Of a stretch of DNA of 64,000 nucleotides, positions 17,471 to 26,481 are shown one piece after another (position 1 is the first letter of the stretch; each line of letters starts with the position of its first letter). A program made the position numbers and the translations under genes. Below the pieces are notes generated by a model. It was not told the origin of the DNA, did not search any database, and worked only from the letters and a program-made list of their open reading frames with translations. The DNA is taken from the NCBI GenBank assembly GCA_902765725.1, contig CACXAT010000004.1:1-64000 (forward strand), given 5' to 3'. The DNA is from an uncultured Lachnospiraceae bacterium. GTDB lineage: Bacteria > Bacillota > Clostridia > Lachnospirales > Lachnospiraceae.

Positions 17471-18340
17471 ATGGAGTATACGATCAGCGGAACCACGAGG
17501 TTCGGAGGCCTTCTCGGAAGCCCCGTCGCCCACAGCCTGTCGCCTGCGATGCACAACACATCCTTCCGCGAGCTGGGGATCGACTGCGTCTATCTGGCCT
17601 TTGACGTGACAATCGAGCGCCTGCCGGAGACGGTGCGTGTGTTCAGGCAGCTGGATACCTATGGCTTTAACCTGACCATGCCCTGCAAGAAGGCCGTCAT
17701 CGACTCTCTGGACGAGCTCTCCGAGGCAGCCCGCCTGATCGGGGCCGTCAATACGGTCGTGAACCGCGGCGGGAAGCTGATCGGCCACAATACCGACGGC
17801 GTGGGGTACGTGGAATCCGCCCGGGAATACGGCGTACAGATCGGGGGAAGTGAGATCACGGTCCTCGGCGCGGGCGGCGCCGGTATGGCAGCTGCCGTTC
17901 AGATGGCGCTGGAGGGGGCCCGGAAGATCCATATCGCCAACCGCAGGACCCGTTCCTGGCAGGCAGCCCGCGACCTGGTGGACGTGCTCAACAGCCAGAC
18001 CGGGTGCGAGGCGGATCTGACCGATCTGGAGGATACCAGGGTACTGTCTGAGCACATTGCGTCCAGCAGTCTGCTGACCAATGCGACCAGTGTGGGGATG
18101 GCCCCCGACACCGGCTCGACTCCTGTGAAGGACCCCTCTGTGTTCCATGAGGGCCTAACGGTCTCGGATGTGATCTACAATCCCCGGACCACACGGCTTC
18201 TGAATGAGGCGAAGGAGCGCGGCTGCGGGACATTTAACGGCATGTACATGCTCCTGTACCAGGGAGCTGCGGCATTCCGGCTCTGGACAGGGCAGGAGAT
18301 GCCGGTGGAACTTATCAGGAAGAGATACTTTTCGAATTGA
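17471..18340 (+). CDS. aroE: Shikimate dehydrogenase AroE
   Basis: Reduces 3-dehydroshikimate to shikimate with NADPH. Substrate-binding motif GSPVAHSLSPAMHN is near residue 15. NLTMPCKKAVI follows, with Lys and Asp of the active site in the usual region, then GAVNTVV, HNTDGVGY, the Rossmann loop LGAGGAGMAAAVQMAL and NATSVGM. The ATG at 17471 has GGAGGT 7 nt upstream. The 289 residues are normal. It is followed by aroD. Confidence 0.95.
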   Translation: MEYTISGTTRFGGLLGSPVAHSLSPAMHNTSFRELGIDCVYLAFDVTIERLPETVRVFRQLDTYGFNLTMPCKKAVIDSLDELSEAARLIGAVNTVVNRGGKLIGHNTDGVGYVESAREYGVQIGGSEITVLGAGGAGMAAAVQMALEGARKIHIANRRTRSWQAARDLVDVLNSQTGCEADLTDLEDTRVLSEHIASSSLLTNATSVGMAPDTGSTPVKDPSVFHEGLTVSDVIYNPRTTRLLNEAKERGCGTFNGMYMLLYQGAAAFRLWTGQEMPVELIRKRYFSN

Positions 18341-18381
18341 CAGAACCTGTTTCCGCCTGGCGGAAGGGATGGAGGACAAAG

Positions 18382-19134
18382 ATGGAGCCTGTTGTTGTCA
18401 GAGATGTGGTTCTGGGAGACGGTGTGCCGAAGATCTGTGTGCCGATTGTCGCGCACACGGCATCTGAGCTGGAGGAGGCGCTTGGCGCCGTGAATCCGGA
18501 GGACTGCGAACTGGTGGAGTTCAGGGCGGATTTTTATTTTGAGGATGATATCCCCGCGCTGAAAAAGATCCGGGAGAGAATGGGAGACCGTCCCCTGATC
18601 TATACGATCCGGACCATAGAAGAGGGCGGAGAGATCGAGATCTCCGAGGAGGATTACGAGGCGAGGATCCTGGCCGCATCGCCTTATATCGATATGGCCG
18701 ATATCCAGCTGGAGCGGCTTCATATGAAGCTGGAGAATGGGACGGTCCTGGACAGCCGGATCATCCCGAAGCTGCATGAGAGGGGCGTGAAGGTGATCTG
18801 CTCCTGGCATGATTATACGAAGACGCCGGATGCGGGCGACCTGATCCGGAAGATGACCCAGATGCAGGAGGAAGGCTGCGACATCCCGAAGATCGCCGTC
18901 ATGGCCAGGGACAGGGCGGATGTGGCGGAGCTGATCTTTGCCTCCCTGGAGATGCTTGATACGTATGCGGACCGTCCTTTCATCACCATGTCCATGGGAA
19001 CGCTGGGCAAGATCACCAGGGCGGCGGGTTCATTTACGGGAAGCTGCATCACCTTCGGCATGGCAGGCAAGGGTTCCGCGCCGGGACAGATTCCGGCCTC
19101 GCAGCTTCGGCAGATGCTGAAGATCCTCTCGTAA
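18382..19134 (+). CDS. aroD: 3-dehydroquinate dehydratase, type I
   Basis: Schiff-base dehydratase converting 3-dehydroquinate to 3-dehydroshikimate, the step before AroE. Motifs are KICVPIVAHT, VEFRADFY, ICSWHDYTKTP (catalytic His), PKIAVMARD (Schiff-base Lys) and TMSMGTLGKITR near the end with PASQL. The ATG at 18382 has GGAGG 6 nt upstream; the longer frame from a TTG at 18337 has no such site. It lies 41 nt after aroE, probably in one transcript. Confidence 0.95.
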   Translation: MEPVVVRDVVLGDGVPKICVPIVAHTASELEEALGAVNPEDCELVEFRADFYFEDDIPALKKIRERMGDRPLIYTIRTIEEGGEIEISEEDYEARILAASPYIDMADIQLERLHMKLENGTVLDSRIIPKLHERGVKVICSWHDYTKTPDAGDLIRKMTQMQEEGCDIPKIAVMARDRADVAELIFASLEMLDTYADRPFITMSMGTLGKITRAAGSFTGSCITFGMAGKGSAPGQIPASQLRQMLKILS

Positions 19135-19156
19135 GATGCGCTGACATTGGATACCG

Positions 19157-19191
19157 GGGCGACACTTGGAACAAAGTGTCGTCCTTTTTTT
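19157..19191 (+). terminator. Terminator after aroD
   Basis: GGGCGACACTT (19157-19167) pairs with AAGTGTCGTCC (19174-19184), closed by GGAACA and followed by a TTTTTTT run. Confidence 0.9.
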
Positions 19192-19213
19192 GTCACGGGC
19201 TTTGGGTTGTATT

Positions 19214-19242
19214 TTGAATAAAAACAGACATTCCTGTAAACT
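19214..19242 (+). promoter_or_regulatory. Candidate promoter for the MntP-like gene
   Basis: TTGAAT, 17-nt spacer, TAAACT, in an AT-rich patch between the aroD terminator and the next start codon. Confidence 0.5.
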
Positions 19243-19307
19243 TTTATGCATATTTGGGTAATTCCGGTCGTTGTCCGGGATGCAGCGCGGGATTGAGGTG
19301 ACGATTG

Positions 19308-19880
19308 TTGAGTATACTGGAGAGCACGCTGATCGTAGCGGCATTGTTTATAAACATATTTCTGATCGGTCAGTATGAAGGGTCCATGGTGCGGCGGCTG
19401 CAGTGGAAGACCATCGCGGTGGTGTGTCTGATCGTTGGAGTGTTCGAGACCATCTCCATGTGGATCGGATATCTGCTGACAAGGATCTCCTTCTTCTCCG
19501 AGAGCCAGTCCAGGGATCTGCGGCAGTTCTGCTATTTTGTGGCTGCGGTGATGTTCCTGTCGATCGCGGCTTACATGGTCTACAAGGCTATCCGCAGGAC
19601 ACCGATCCAGGAGCGTCTGCGGGAGATCGCCTACAGAAGGATTGCCGGGGAAGTGATCCTGGTCGCGCTGTTCACCTTCATGGCGGGCATCGGCTGGGGC
19701 TTTATCGGACACAATATCTACATGGCGACCGGTGTGGTCGGCTGTGCGACCATGATCGCCGCGGTCTGCGGCATCTATTACGGATACAGTCAGGGATGCA
19801 GGCTCCGCTATGCGATCTTCGGGATCGGGGGCGGTATGCTGGCATTCGTCGGAGCGGATATTCTGGTCCGATATCTGTGA
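19308..19880 (+). CDS. MntP-like integral membrane protein
   Basis: About 190 residues with six hydrophobic segments in two similar halves, the architecture of the MntP/DUF204 manganese exporters. The first half reads NIFLIGQYEGSMVRRLQWK and the second FTFMAGIGWGFIGHN. The acidic residues expected in helices 1 and 4 of MntP (the usual Asp before the glycine motif) appear to be replaced by Asn and Phe/Met, so metal transport is not secure. TTG is the start; GAGGTG lies 7 nt before 19308 (an in-frame TTG at 19305 is possible). Confidence 0.6.
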   Translation: MSILESTLIVAALFINIFLIGQYEGSMVRRLQWKTIAVVCLIVGVFETISMWIGYLLTRISFFSESQSRDLRQFCYFVAAVMFLSIAAYMVYKAIRRTPIQERLREIAYRRIAGEVILVALFTFMAGIGWGFIGHNIYMATGVVGCATMIAAVCGIYYGYSQGCRLRYAIFGIGGGMLAFVGADILVRYL

Positions 19881-19968
19881 GAGGCAGTGAGACTGCCGGA
19901 AGTTCTGATACAGGGTTGTTTTATGCGGTGTCCCGGGCACCGGATATAAGAGAAGAGGAGGTAACACA

Positions 19969-21405
19969 ATGGCTGATTTTACACATAAGATGGCGAGACT
20001 TGCTTTTTCGAAGGCAATCGATGTGATGCTGGGAAGGATCTACAAAGACAGGCAGAAGGGGATGCTCCAGCTGGTTGATATCGTCGAGAAATATGTCGGA
20101 GACATGTTCTCGGAAGAGTCTTATGCAAGAGTCCGCGCCATGATGACGGATCCCAATGAGAAATGGAATCAGTATCTGAACCGCCTGATTGACGAGCTCG
20201 ATCCGAATGTCCTGAAGATGACGCTTCTCAATCTGGGCTTTGAGGCGATGTTCCACGGAACCAAGACGATCCGCGCGAACCGTATAAAATATGACTGCAA
20301 TATCCCGTGGCTGATCCTGATGGATCCGACCAGTGCCTGCAACCTTCACTGTGTGGGCTGCTGGGCCGCGGAGTACGGCAACCGTCTGAACCTGAGCTTT
20401 GAGGATATGGACAAGGTTGTCACGGAAGGCAAGGAGCTGGGTGTTTATTTCTACATGTTCACAGGCGGAGAGCCGCTTGTGCGCAGGAACGATATCCTGA
20501 AGCTGTGCAAGAAGCATCATGACTGCGCGTTCCATGCCTATACCAACGGAACGCTGATCGATGACGACTTCGCGGAGGAGGTCCGCAAGGTTGGAAACCT
20601 CAGCTTCTCCATCTCGCTGGAAGGCTTCTCGGAGGTCAATGACCTGCGCCGCGGCGAGGGCGTATTCGGACGCGTCATGCATGCCATGGATATCCTGAAG
20701 GCCCACGGATGCCTGTTCGGCACCTCGATCGCCTACACGGCAGCCAACCTTGAGACGGTCACCAGCGACGAGTTCTATGACATGGAGATCGAGAAGGGTG
20801 TCCGCTTCAGCTGGTACTTCCATCTGATGCCGGTCGGCATGGATGCCCATCCGGAGCTGATGCCGAACCCCGAGCAGCGTGAGTACATCTACCACAGGAT
20901 CCGTGAGGTCCGTGGCAGGACCGGCGGCAAGCAGATCTATGTGATGGATTTCCAGAACGACGGCGAGTTTGTCGGCGGATGCATCGCCGGCGGCCGGAAT
21001 TATTTCCACATCAATCCGAACGGAGACGCGGAGCCCTGCGTATTCATTCATTACTCAGGCGCCAACATCCACAACAATACGGTCCTGGAGTGCCTGCAGC
21101 AGCCGCTGTTCCAGGAATACCGCAACCGTCAGCCGTTCAACAAGAACATGCTCCGTCCCTGCCCGATGCTGGAGAATCCCGGCATCCTGGTGGACATGGT
21201 CAAGAAGTCCGGAGCGCATTCCACGGACCTGCAGTCTCCGGAGAGCGCAGAGCATCTGTGCGAGAAGTGCGTCCCCTACGCGAAGGCCTGGAAGCCGGTC
21301 GCGGACAAGCTGTGGAACGCGACAGAGCACAAGGAGCACCGCTACGAGAACTACAAGGGCTGGAAACCGAAGGAGCAGCGTGAGGCGGAATCTGTTTCCA
21401 GATAA
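19969..21405 (+). CDS. Radical SAM enzyme with C-terminal cysteine-rich (SPASM-like) region
   Basis: Residues ~115-130 carry the 4Fe-4S motif CNLHCVGCW, followed by MFTGGEPLVRRNDIL, SFSISLEG and a TIM-barrel pattern. About 110 residues precede the motif, largely helical (AFSKAIDVMLGRIYKDRQKG). The C-terminus has further cysteines (GGCIAG, AEPCVFIHYSG, LRPCPMLENP, LCEKCVPY), suggesting an auxiliary cluster. The ATG follows AAGAGGAGGT. The gene lies 46 nt upstream of a lipid kinase. The substrate is unknown; the pairing hints at lipid modification. Confidence 0.8.
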   Translation: MADFTHKMARLAFSKAIDVMLGRIYKDRQKGMLQLVDIVEKYVGDMFSEESYARVRAMMTDPNEKWNQYLNRLIDELDPNVLKMTLLNLGFEAMFHGTKTIRANRIKYDCNIPWLILMDPTSACNLHCVGCWAAEYGNRLNLSFEDMDKVVTEGKELGVYFYMFTGGEPLVRRNDILKLCKKHHDCAFHAYTNGTLIDDDFAEEVRKVGNLSFSISLEGFSEVNDLRRGEGVFGRVMHAMDILKAHGCLFGTSIAYTAANLETVTSDEFYDMEIEKGVRFSWYFHLMPVGMDAHPELMPNPEQREYIYHRIREVRGRTGGKQIYVMDFQNDGEFVGGCIAGGRNYFHINPNGDAEPCVFIHYSGANIHNNTVLECLQQPLFQEYRNRQPFNKNMLRPCPMLENPGILVDMVKKSGAHSTDLQSPESAEHLCEKCVPYAKAWKPVADKLWNATEHKEHRYENYKGWKPKEQREAESVSR

Positions 21406-21451
21406 CGCGCGCTGAGGGATCTTTGTCAGATCGATCGAAGAGGACTGGCTG

Positions 21452-22414
21452 ATGAAAAGACTTCTGTTTATCTATAATCCGATGGCCGGAAAGGGCATGA
21501 TCCGGAGTTCTCTGTCCTATATTCTGGAGGAGTTTTCCGGAAATGGGTATGAGGTAGTCGTTCACCCCACGGTGGGATCCAAGGATGCCACCCGGGTGGT
21601 GCAGGAATGCGGAGACTCCTTTGATATGATTGTCTGCTCGGGCGGGGATGGTACCCTGGACGAAGTCGTGACAGGCATGCAGACCGGACGCCTCAGCGTG
21701 CCGCTGGGGTATATTCCGGCAGGCTCGACGAACGATTATGCCAACAGCCTGGGCATCCCCATGCAGATGCAGCGGGCGGCGCGGGCAGTGATGAACGGGA
21801 CGATCTTCTCCTGCGATATAGGCAGGATGAATGACAGCTATTTCGTGTATGTGGCTGCCTTCGGCGCATTTGTGAATGTATCCTACGATACGCCCCAGGA
21901 CATGAAGAACATGCTCGGCCACATGGCGTACATCGTCCGCGGCATGCAGAGCCTGGCGGGGATCAAATCTTATCACATGCACTACGAGAGCAAGGAGAGC
22001 TCGGGCACCGGCGAATTCATGCTGGGGATGATCACGAACTCCAATTCGGTAGGCGGATTCAAGGGGATCACGGGACATGACGTCACCCTCAATGACGGTG
22101 TATTCGAGGTTACGCTGATCCGGATGCCGCAGATCCCGGCGATGGAGCTGCCGGCGCTGCTGCCTGCGCTGATGGGAGGAAGTGAGAATAAAAACCTCAT
22201 CACCTTCAAGACCTCCAGACTTGAGATCTGGTTTGACGAGGAGGTCGCCTGGACAAGGGACGGCGAATACGGCGGCGACCACAGGCACCTGGTGATAGAG
22301 AACCTTGCCAAGGCGCTCCCGATCATTATCCCTCAGGCGGGGCAGGATGAAGAGATCAGTGCCCAGGAGAGGGAGACGGAGCTGAATGATTCACTCAGGA
22401 ACCTGAGTATCTGA
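21452..22414 (+). CDS. YegS/DgkB-family lipid (diacylglycerol) kinase
   Basis: Soluble lipid kinase of the DAGK catalytic family. KRLLFIYNPMAGKGMIRSSL at the start, VCSGGDGTLDEVVTG (nucleotide-binding GGDGT) at ~65 and YIPAGSTNDYANSLGIP at ~90, with a C-terminal EVAWTRDGEYGG. The family phosphorylates diacylglycerol or related membrane lipids. 320 residues, normal. It directly follows the radical SAM gene and is closed by a strong terminator. Confidence 0.88.
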   Translation: MKRLLFIYNPMAGKGMIRSSLSYILEEFSGNGYEVVVHPTVGSKDATRVVQECGDSFDMIVCSGGDGTLDEVVTGMQTGRLSVPLGYIPAGSTNDYANSLGIPMQMQRAARAVMNGTIFSCDIGRMNDSYFVYVAAFGAFVNVSYDTPQDMKNMLGHMAYIVRGMQSLAGIKSYHMHYESKESSGTGEFMLGMITNSNSVGGFKGITGHDVTLNDGVFEVTLIRMPQIPAMELPALLPALMGGSENKNLITFKTSRLEIWFDEEVAWTRDGEYGGDHRHLVIENLAKALPIIIPQAGQDEEISAQERETELNDSLRNLSI

Positions 22415-22440
22415 GAAGCTCTTTCAATACAGAACGGATA

Positions 22441-22484
22441 TGAAAGGATATCTTCCCGGAGAGGAGATATCCTTTCATTTTTTG
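22441..22484 (+). terminator. Terminator after the lipid kinase
   Basis: Perfect 12-bp stem TGAAAGGATATC (22441-22452) / GATATCCTTTCA (22466-22477) followed by TTTTTTG. Confidence 0.92.
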
Positions 22485-22524
22485 CTGTGGACTATCAAAT
22501 TATTGCTTAGTTAATTCGAATGCA

Positions 22525-22553
22525 TTGAAATGACAGTTTATTTGATTTAAAAT
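22525..22553 (+). promoter_or_regulatory. Promoter of the xylB operon
   Basis: TTGAAA at 22525-22530, 17-nt spacer, TAAAAT at 22548-22553, in a strongly AT-rich intergenic stretch just upstream of the AAAGGAG site of xylB. Confidence 0.7.
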
Positions 22554-22603
22554 TATTCTGATTATTACTGTTTAAACAAATACAGTACAGAAAGGAGCAT
22601 ACA

Positions 22604-24082
22604 ATGCTTTACATCGGAATTGACCTCGGTACTTCGGCGGTCAAGCTGCTGCTGATGGATTCAGAGGGCGAGATCGTTAAGATCGTCTCCAAGGAGTATG
22701 GTCTGTCCTTCCCGCACCCGGGCTGGTCAGAGCAGGAACCGCTTGACTGGTATGAGCAGTCCATCGCAGGACTGAAGGAGCTTCTGGACGGACAGGACAA
22801 GAGCCAGGTCGCCGGAATCTCATTCGGAGGCCAGATGCACGGACTGGTCATCCTGGACAAGGATGATAACGTGATCCGCCCGGCGATCCTGTGGAACGAC
22901 GGAAGGACTACGGAGGAGACCGATTATCTGAACCAGGTGATCGGAAAGGATGTTCTTGAGAAGTACACGGCGAACATCGCCTATGCGGGATTCACTGCCC
23001 CGAAGATTCTCTGGGTGAAGAAGAATGAGCCGGAGAACTTCGCGAAGATCGCAAAGATCATGCTTCCCAAGGATTATCTGGCGTACAGACTGAGCGGAAC
23101 GAACTGCACCGATTACTCCGATGCTTCCGGCATGCTCCTTCTGGACGTTGAGAAGAAGTGCTGGTCGAAGGAAATGTGCGAGATCTGCGGCATCAGTGAG
23201 GACATGCTCCCGAAGCTCTATGAGAGCTACGAGAAGGTAGGAACTCTGAAGAGCGAGATCGCAGCAGAGCTGGGCCTGTCGGACAATGTCGTCATCGCCG
23301 CCGGTGGCGGGGACAATGCCGCGTCCGCGGTAGGAACCGGAACCGTGGGAGAGGGCAAGTGCAATATCTCTCTGGGAACCTCCGGAACGCTGTTCATTTC
23401 CGCGGATCACTTCGTCAGCACGAAGGGACAGACCGCCCTTCACAGCTTTGCCCATTCTGACGGACACTTCCACCTGATGGGCTGCATGCTCTCTGCTGCC
23501 AGCTGCAACAAGTGGTGGAACGAGGAGATCCTTCACACGAAGGATTACGCCGCGGAGCAGGAAGGCATCACAGAGGATAAGCTGGGCGAGAATCATGTAT
23601 TCTACCTCCCCTATCTGATGGGAGAGAGAAGCCCGCTGAATGATCCGCTGGCAAGGGGTACCTTCGTCGGCATGACCATGGATTCCACGAGGACGGATCT
23701 GACCCAGGCGGTTCTGGAAGGCGTTGCCTTTGGTCTGAGGGATTCTCTGGAGGTTGCGAAGTCTCTCGGCATCGATGTCAAAAAGAGCACCATCGTCGGC
23801 GGCGGCGCGAAGAGCCCGCTCTGGAGAAAGATGGTCTGCAATATCCTCGGGATCCGTCTGGAGTTCCCCAAGAGTGAAGAAGGCCCGTCCATGGGCGGCG
23901 CCATGCTCGCGGCTGTAGCGTGCGGAGAGTATCCGGATGTCAAGACTGCCTGCGAGAAGATCGTCAAGGTGACAGGCTATGAGGATCCGGATCCGGTCCT
24001 TGCGGCCAAGTATGAGAAGAGATACCAGCAGTTCAGGAAGATCTATCCGGCGCTGAAGGAAGTCTTCCCGCAGATCCAGTGA
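22604..24082 (+). CDS. xylB: Xylulokinase (FGGY family)
   Basis: ATP-dependent phosphorylation of a ketopentose, classically D-xylulose, feeding the pentose phosphate pathway. It begins YIGIDLGTSAVKLLLMDSEG (phosphate 1 loop). ISFGGQMHGLV, PAILWNDGRTTEE, LPKDYLAYRLSG, GGGDNAASAVGTG and SLGTSGTLFIS (phosphate 2) follow, with TIVGGGAKSPLWRKM and GPSMGGAMLAAVA towards the C-terminus. 492 residues. It precedes a DUF4867 gene and an L-fucose/L-arabinose isomerase-family gene rather than xylA, so the physiological sugar may be another pentose or deoxy-sugar. Confidence 0.92.
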   Translation: MLYIGIDLGTSAVKLLLMDSEGEIVKIVSKEYGLSFPHPGWSEQEPLDWYEQSIAGLKELLDGQDKSQVAGISFGGQMHGLVILDKDDNVIRPAILWNDGRTTEETDYLNQVIGKDVLEKYTANIAYAGFTAPKILWVKKNEPENFAKIAKIMLPKDYLAYRLSGTNCTDYSDASGMLLLDVEKKCWSKEMCEICGISEDMLPKLYESYEKVGTLKSEIAAELGLSDNVVIAAGGGDNAASAVGTGTVGEGKCNISLGTSGTLFISADHFVSTKGQTALHSFAHSDGHFHLMGCMLSAASCNKWWNEEILHTKDYAAEQEGITEDKLGENHVFYLPYLMGERSPLNDPLARGTFVGMTMDSTRTDLTQAVLEGVAFGLRDSLEVAKSLGIDVKKSTIVGGGAKSPLWRKMVCNILGIRLEFPKSEEGPSMGGAMLAAVACGEYPDVKTACEKIVKVTGYEDPDPVLAAKYEKRYQQFRKIYPALKEVFPQIQ

Positions 24083-24122
24083 AACAGACGGACCTGTTGT
24101 GCAGAAGAATGGAGGAACAGTT

Positions 24123-24740
24123 ATGCAGATCTATCAGGTAACAGATCCCGAATTCAGAGAGTACGGAAGAATCGTGAAGGGGATCGATTTCAGTGAGCTT
24201 CTGGAAGGGCTCGAAAAGACGCCCTGCCCGGACGATGTCATCTATGTCGCCAGCGACCCGGAGCTTGAGAAGCTTCCGGTCTATGCCGACCTCCAGAGAG
24301 TGGTCTACGGCGAGCTTCCGGTCCAGATCGGCTACTGCAACGGACACAACAACAAGCTCAATGCCCTGGAGTATCACAGAAGCTCTGAGGTCAATGTCGG
24401 TTCGACGGACTTCTATCTGATCCTGGGCCGCCAGGCGGATGTGACGGATGAGTACACGCTGGATACATCGACCTGCAAGGTCTTCTATGTGCCGAAGGGC
24501 GTATGCGTCGAAGTGTTCGCGACTTCCCTTCACTACGCGCCGTGCAACATCGGCGGCAAGGGCTTCCGGGTGATCGTAGTCCTTCCGAGAGGAACCAACT
24601 TCGATCTGGACGAGAAGCACGCAGGCGGCGAGGACGCGCATCTGACCGCCAAGAACAAATGGCTGCTCGGCCATCCGGAGGGAGGCCTTCCCGAGGGCAG
24701 CCCGATGGGTCTGATCGGAGAGAATATCACACTTGAGTAA
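24123..24740 (+). CDS. DUF4867 family protein (cupin-like, sugar-operon associated)
   Basis: A 205-residue soluble protein. Features include YGRIVKGIDFSELLEGLEKT, the central PVQIGYCNGHNNKLNALEYH with His/Asn residues, and KVFYVPKGVCVEVFATSLHYAPC, suggestive of a metal-binding beta barrel. I recognise it as the DUF4867 family commonly found with fucose-isomerase-like and xylulokinase genes; its reaction is not known to me. The ATG at 24123 has GGAGG 7 nt upstream. It sits between xylB and the isomerase in one operon, so a role as sugar epimerase/isomerase or lyase is possible. Confidence 0.75.
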   Translation: MQIYQVTDPEFREYGRIVKGIDFSELLEGLEKTPCPDDVIYVASDPELEKLPVYADLQRVVYGELPVQIGYCNGHNNKLNALEYHRSSEVNVGSTDFYLILGRQADVTDEYTLDTSTCKVFYVPKGVCVEVFATSLHYAPCNIGGKGFRVIVVLPRGTNFDLDEKHAGGEDAHLTAKNKWLLGHPEGGLPEGSPMGLIGENITLE

Positions 24741-24755
24741 ATCAATGGGAATGTG

Positions 24756-24796
24756 ACGCCGGGGCGGACCGTTATGGAGAAGGATCTGCCCGGCGT
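24756..24796 (+). other. Intercistronic hairpin
   Basis: ACGCCGGG (24756-24763) pairs with CCCGGCGT (24789-24796) between the DUF4867 and isomerase genes, without a T-run. Probably an mRNA processing or stability element rather than a terminator. Confidence 0.5.
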
Positions 24797-24841
24797 ATAC
24801 ATAGAGAAACGAAGAGACAAGTAGTACAGGAGGTATGAAAC

Positions 24842-26329
24842 ATGTTTAACAACATCCCGAAAGCAAAGGTTGGTATCGTTGCCGTAAGCCGTGACTGCTT
24901 CCCGGCATCACTCGCGATCAACAGAAGAAAAGCCCTCGTAGAGGCGTATACCGCGAAGTATGACAAGGATGACATCTATGAGTGTCCGGTATGTATCATC
25001 GAGAGTGAGATCCACATGGTCGAGGCTCTGGAGGATGTGAAGAAGGCTGGCTGCAACGCGCTGGTCGTATATCTTGGTAACTTCGGACCGGAGATCTCCG
25101 AGACTCTGCTCGCAAAGCACTTCGACGGACCGAAGATGTTCTGCGCGGCTGCTGAGGAATCCCAGGAAGATCTGCAGGATGGCCGCGGCGACGCTTACTG
25201 CGGTATGCTGAACGCAAGCTACAACCTGAGACTTCGCAGCGTAAAAGCTTATATTCCGGAGTATCCGGTAGGCACCGCTGCTGAGTGCGCAGACATGATC
25301 CATGAGTTCCTTCCGATCGCCCGCGCTGTCTATGGCCTGTCCAGGCTGAAGCTGATCACCTTCGGACCGAGACCGAACAATTTCCTTGCATGCAACGCTC
25401 CGATCCAGCAGCTCTACAACCTTGGAGTAGAGGTGGAAGAGAATTCCGAGCTCGATCTGTTCGAATCCTTCAACAACCATGCCGGCGATCCGAGGATTCC
25501 GGAAGTGGTCGCGGATATGGAGAAGGAACTTGGCGCAGGCAACAAGAAGCCGGAAGTCCTGGGGAAACTTGCGCAGTATGAGCTGACCCTTCTTGACTGG
25601 GTCGAGAAGCACAAGGGATACAGAGATTATGTCTGCATCGCAGGAAAGTGCTGGCCGGCATTCCAGACACAGTTCAAGTTTGTTCCCTGCTATGTCAACA
25701 GCCGCCTGACGGGACGCGGAATCCCGGTATCCTGCGAGGTTGACGTATACGGTGCTCTGTCCGAGTTCATCGGCACCTGCATCACCGGCGAAGAGGTCAC
25801 CCTGCTTGACATCAACAACTCCGTACCGGCAGATATGTACGAAGAGTCCATCAAGGGCAAGTTCGATTACAAGCATACCGACACCTTCATGGGCTTCCAC
25901 TGCGGCAATACCTGCTCCAGCAGACTGTGCAACGCAGAGATGAAGTATCAGAAGATCATGGCCAGGAACCTTCCGGTGGAAGTTACCAACGGAACCCTCG
26001 AAGGCGATCTCCAGCCCGGAAACATCACCTTCTACCGTCTGCAGAGCACCTCGGACAACATCCTCCGCGCATATGTCGCACAGGGTGAGATCCTTCCGGT
26101 CGCTACCAGATCCTTCGGAGGCATCGGCATCTTCGCGATCAAGGAGATGGGCCGCTTCTATCGTCACGTACTGATCGAGAAGGGCTATCCGCATCACGGA
26201 GCAGTGGCCTTCGGACACTACGGCAAGTCCCTGTTCGAAGTCTTCAAGTACATCGGTGTCGCACAGGACGAGATCGGCTGGAACCAGCCGGCATCCCTGC
26301 CCTACAAGAGTGAGAATCCGTTTGCATGA
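24842..26329 (+). CDS. L-fucose/L-arabinose isomerase family protein
   Basis: Aldose-ketose isomerase fold, 495 residues. N-terminal Rossmann-like region AKVGIVAVSRDCFPASLA and NALVVYLGNFGPEIS. Middle part FGPRPNNFLACNAPIQQLY. C-terminal part with CIAGKCWPAFQTQFKFVPCY, ISCEVDVYGALSEFIGT-like sequence and FMGFHCGNTCSSRLC containing candidate metal ligands (Glu, Asp, His). It ends KYIGVAQDEIGWNQP. It is more divergent than typical FucI or AraA. With xylB and galM it should interconvert an aldose to the ketose that the kinase takes. GGAGGT precedes the ATG by 8 nt. Confidence 0.85.
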   Translation: MFNNIPKAKVGIVAVSRDCFPASLAINRRKALVEAYTAKYDKDDIYECPVCIIESEIHMVEALEDVKKAGCNALVVYLGNFGPEISETLLAKHFDGPKMFCAAAEESQEDLQDGRGDAYCGMLNASYNLRLRSVKAYIPEYPVGTAAECADMIHEFLPIARAVYGLSRLKLITFGPRPNNFLACNAPIQQLYNLGVEVEENSELDLFESFNNHAGDPRIPEVVADMEKELGAGNKKPEVLGKLAQYELTLLDWVEKHKGYRDYVCIAGKCWPAFQTQFKFVPCYVNSRLTGRGIPVSCEVDVYGALSEFIGTCITGEEVTLLDINNSVPADMYEESIKGKFDYKHTDTFMGFHCGNTCSSRLCNAEMKYQKIMARNLPVEVTNGTLEGDLQPGNITFYRLQSTSDNILRAYVAQGEILPVATRSFGGIGIFAIKEMGRFYRHVLIEKGYPHHGAVAFGHYGKSLFEVFKYIGVAQDEIGWNQPASLPYKSENPFA

Positions 26330-26385
26330 TTCACACTGTTCTGACGGCCGGTTCTGTGGTAATATAACATAAGCCGTACAACAGG

Positions 26386-26418
26386 CGCCTGCCCGTGAGT
26401 ATCACGGACAGGCGTTTT
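26386..26418 (+). terminator. Terminator after the isomerase
   Basis: CGCCTGCCCGTGA pairs with TCACGGACAGGCG (one mismatch), then TTTT. The T-run is short, so some read-through into galM is plausible. Confidence 0.72.
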
Positions 26419-26481
26419 GGTACAGGATACGGCGGCCTGAACAGACAGGCCGGATCAAAGTGAAACAGGAGGAGGACAGAC

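Noticed and set aside
24908-26218. 436-codon minus-strand frame opposite the isomerase
   Set aside because: No start signals or recognisable domains, and the plus-strand gene is unambiguous over the same bases.
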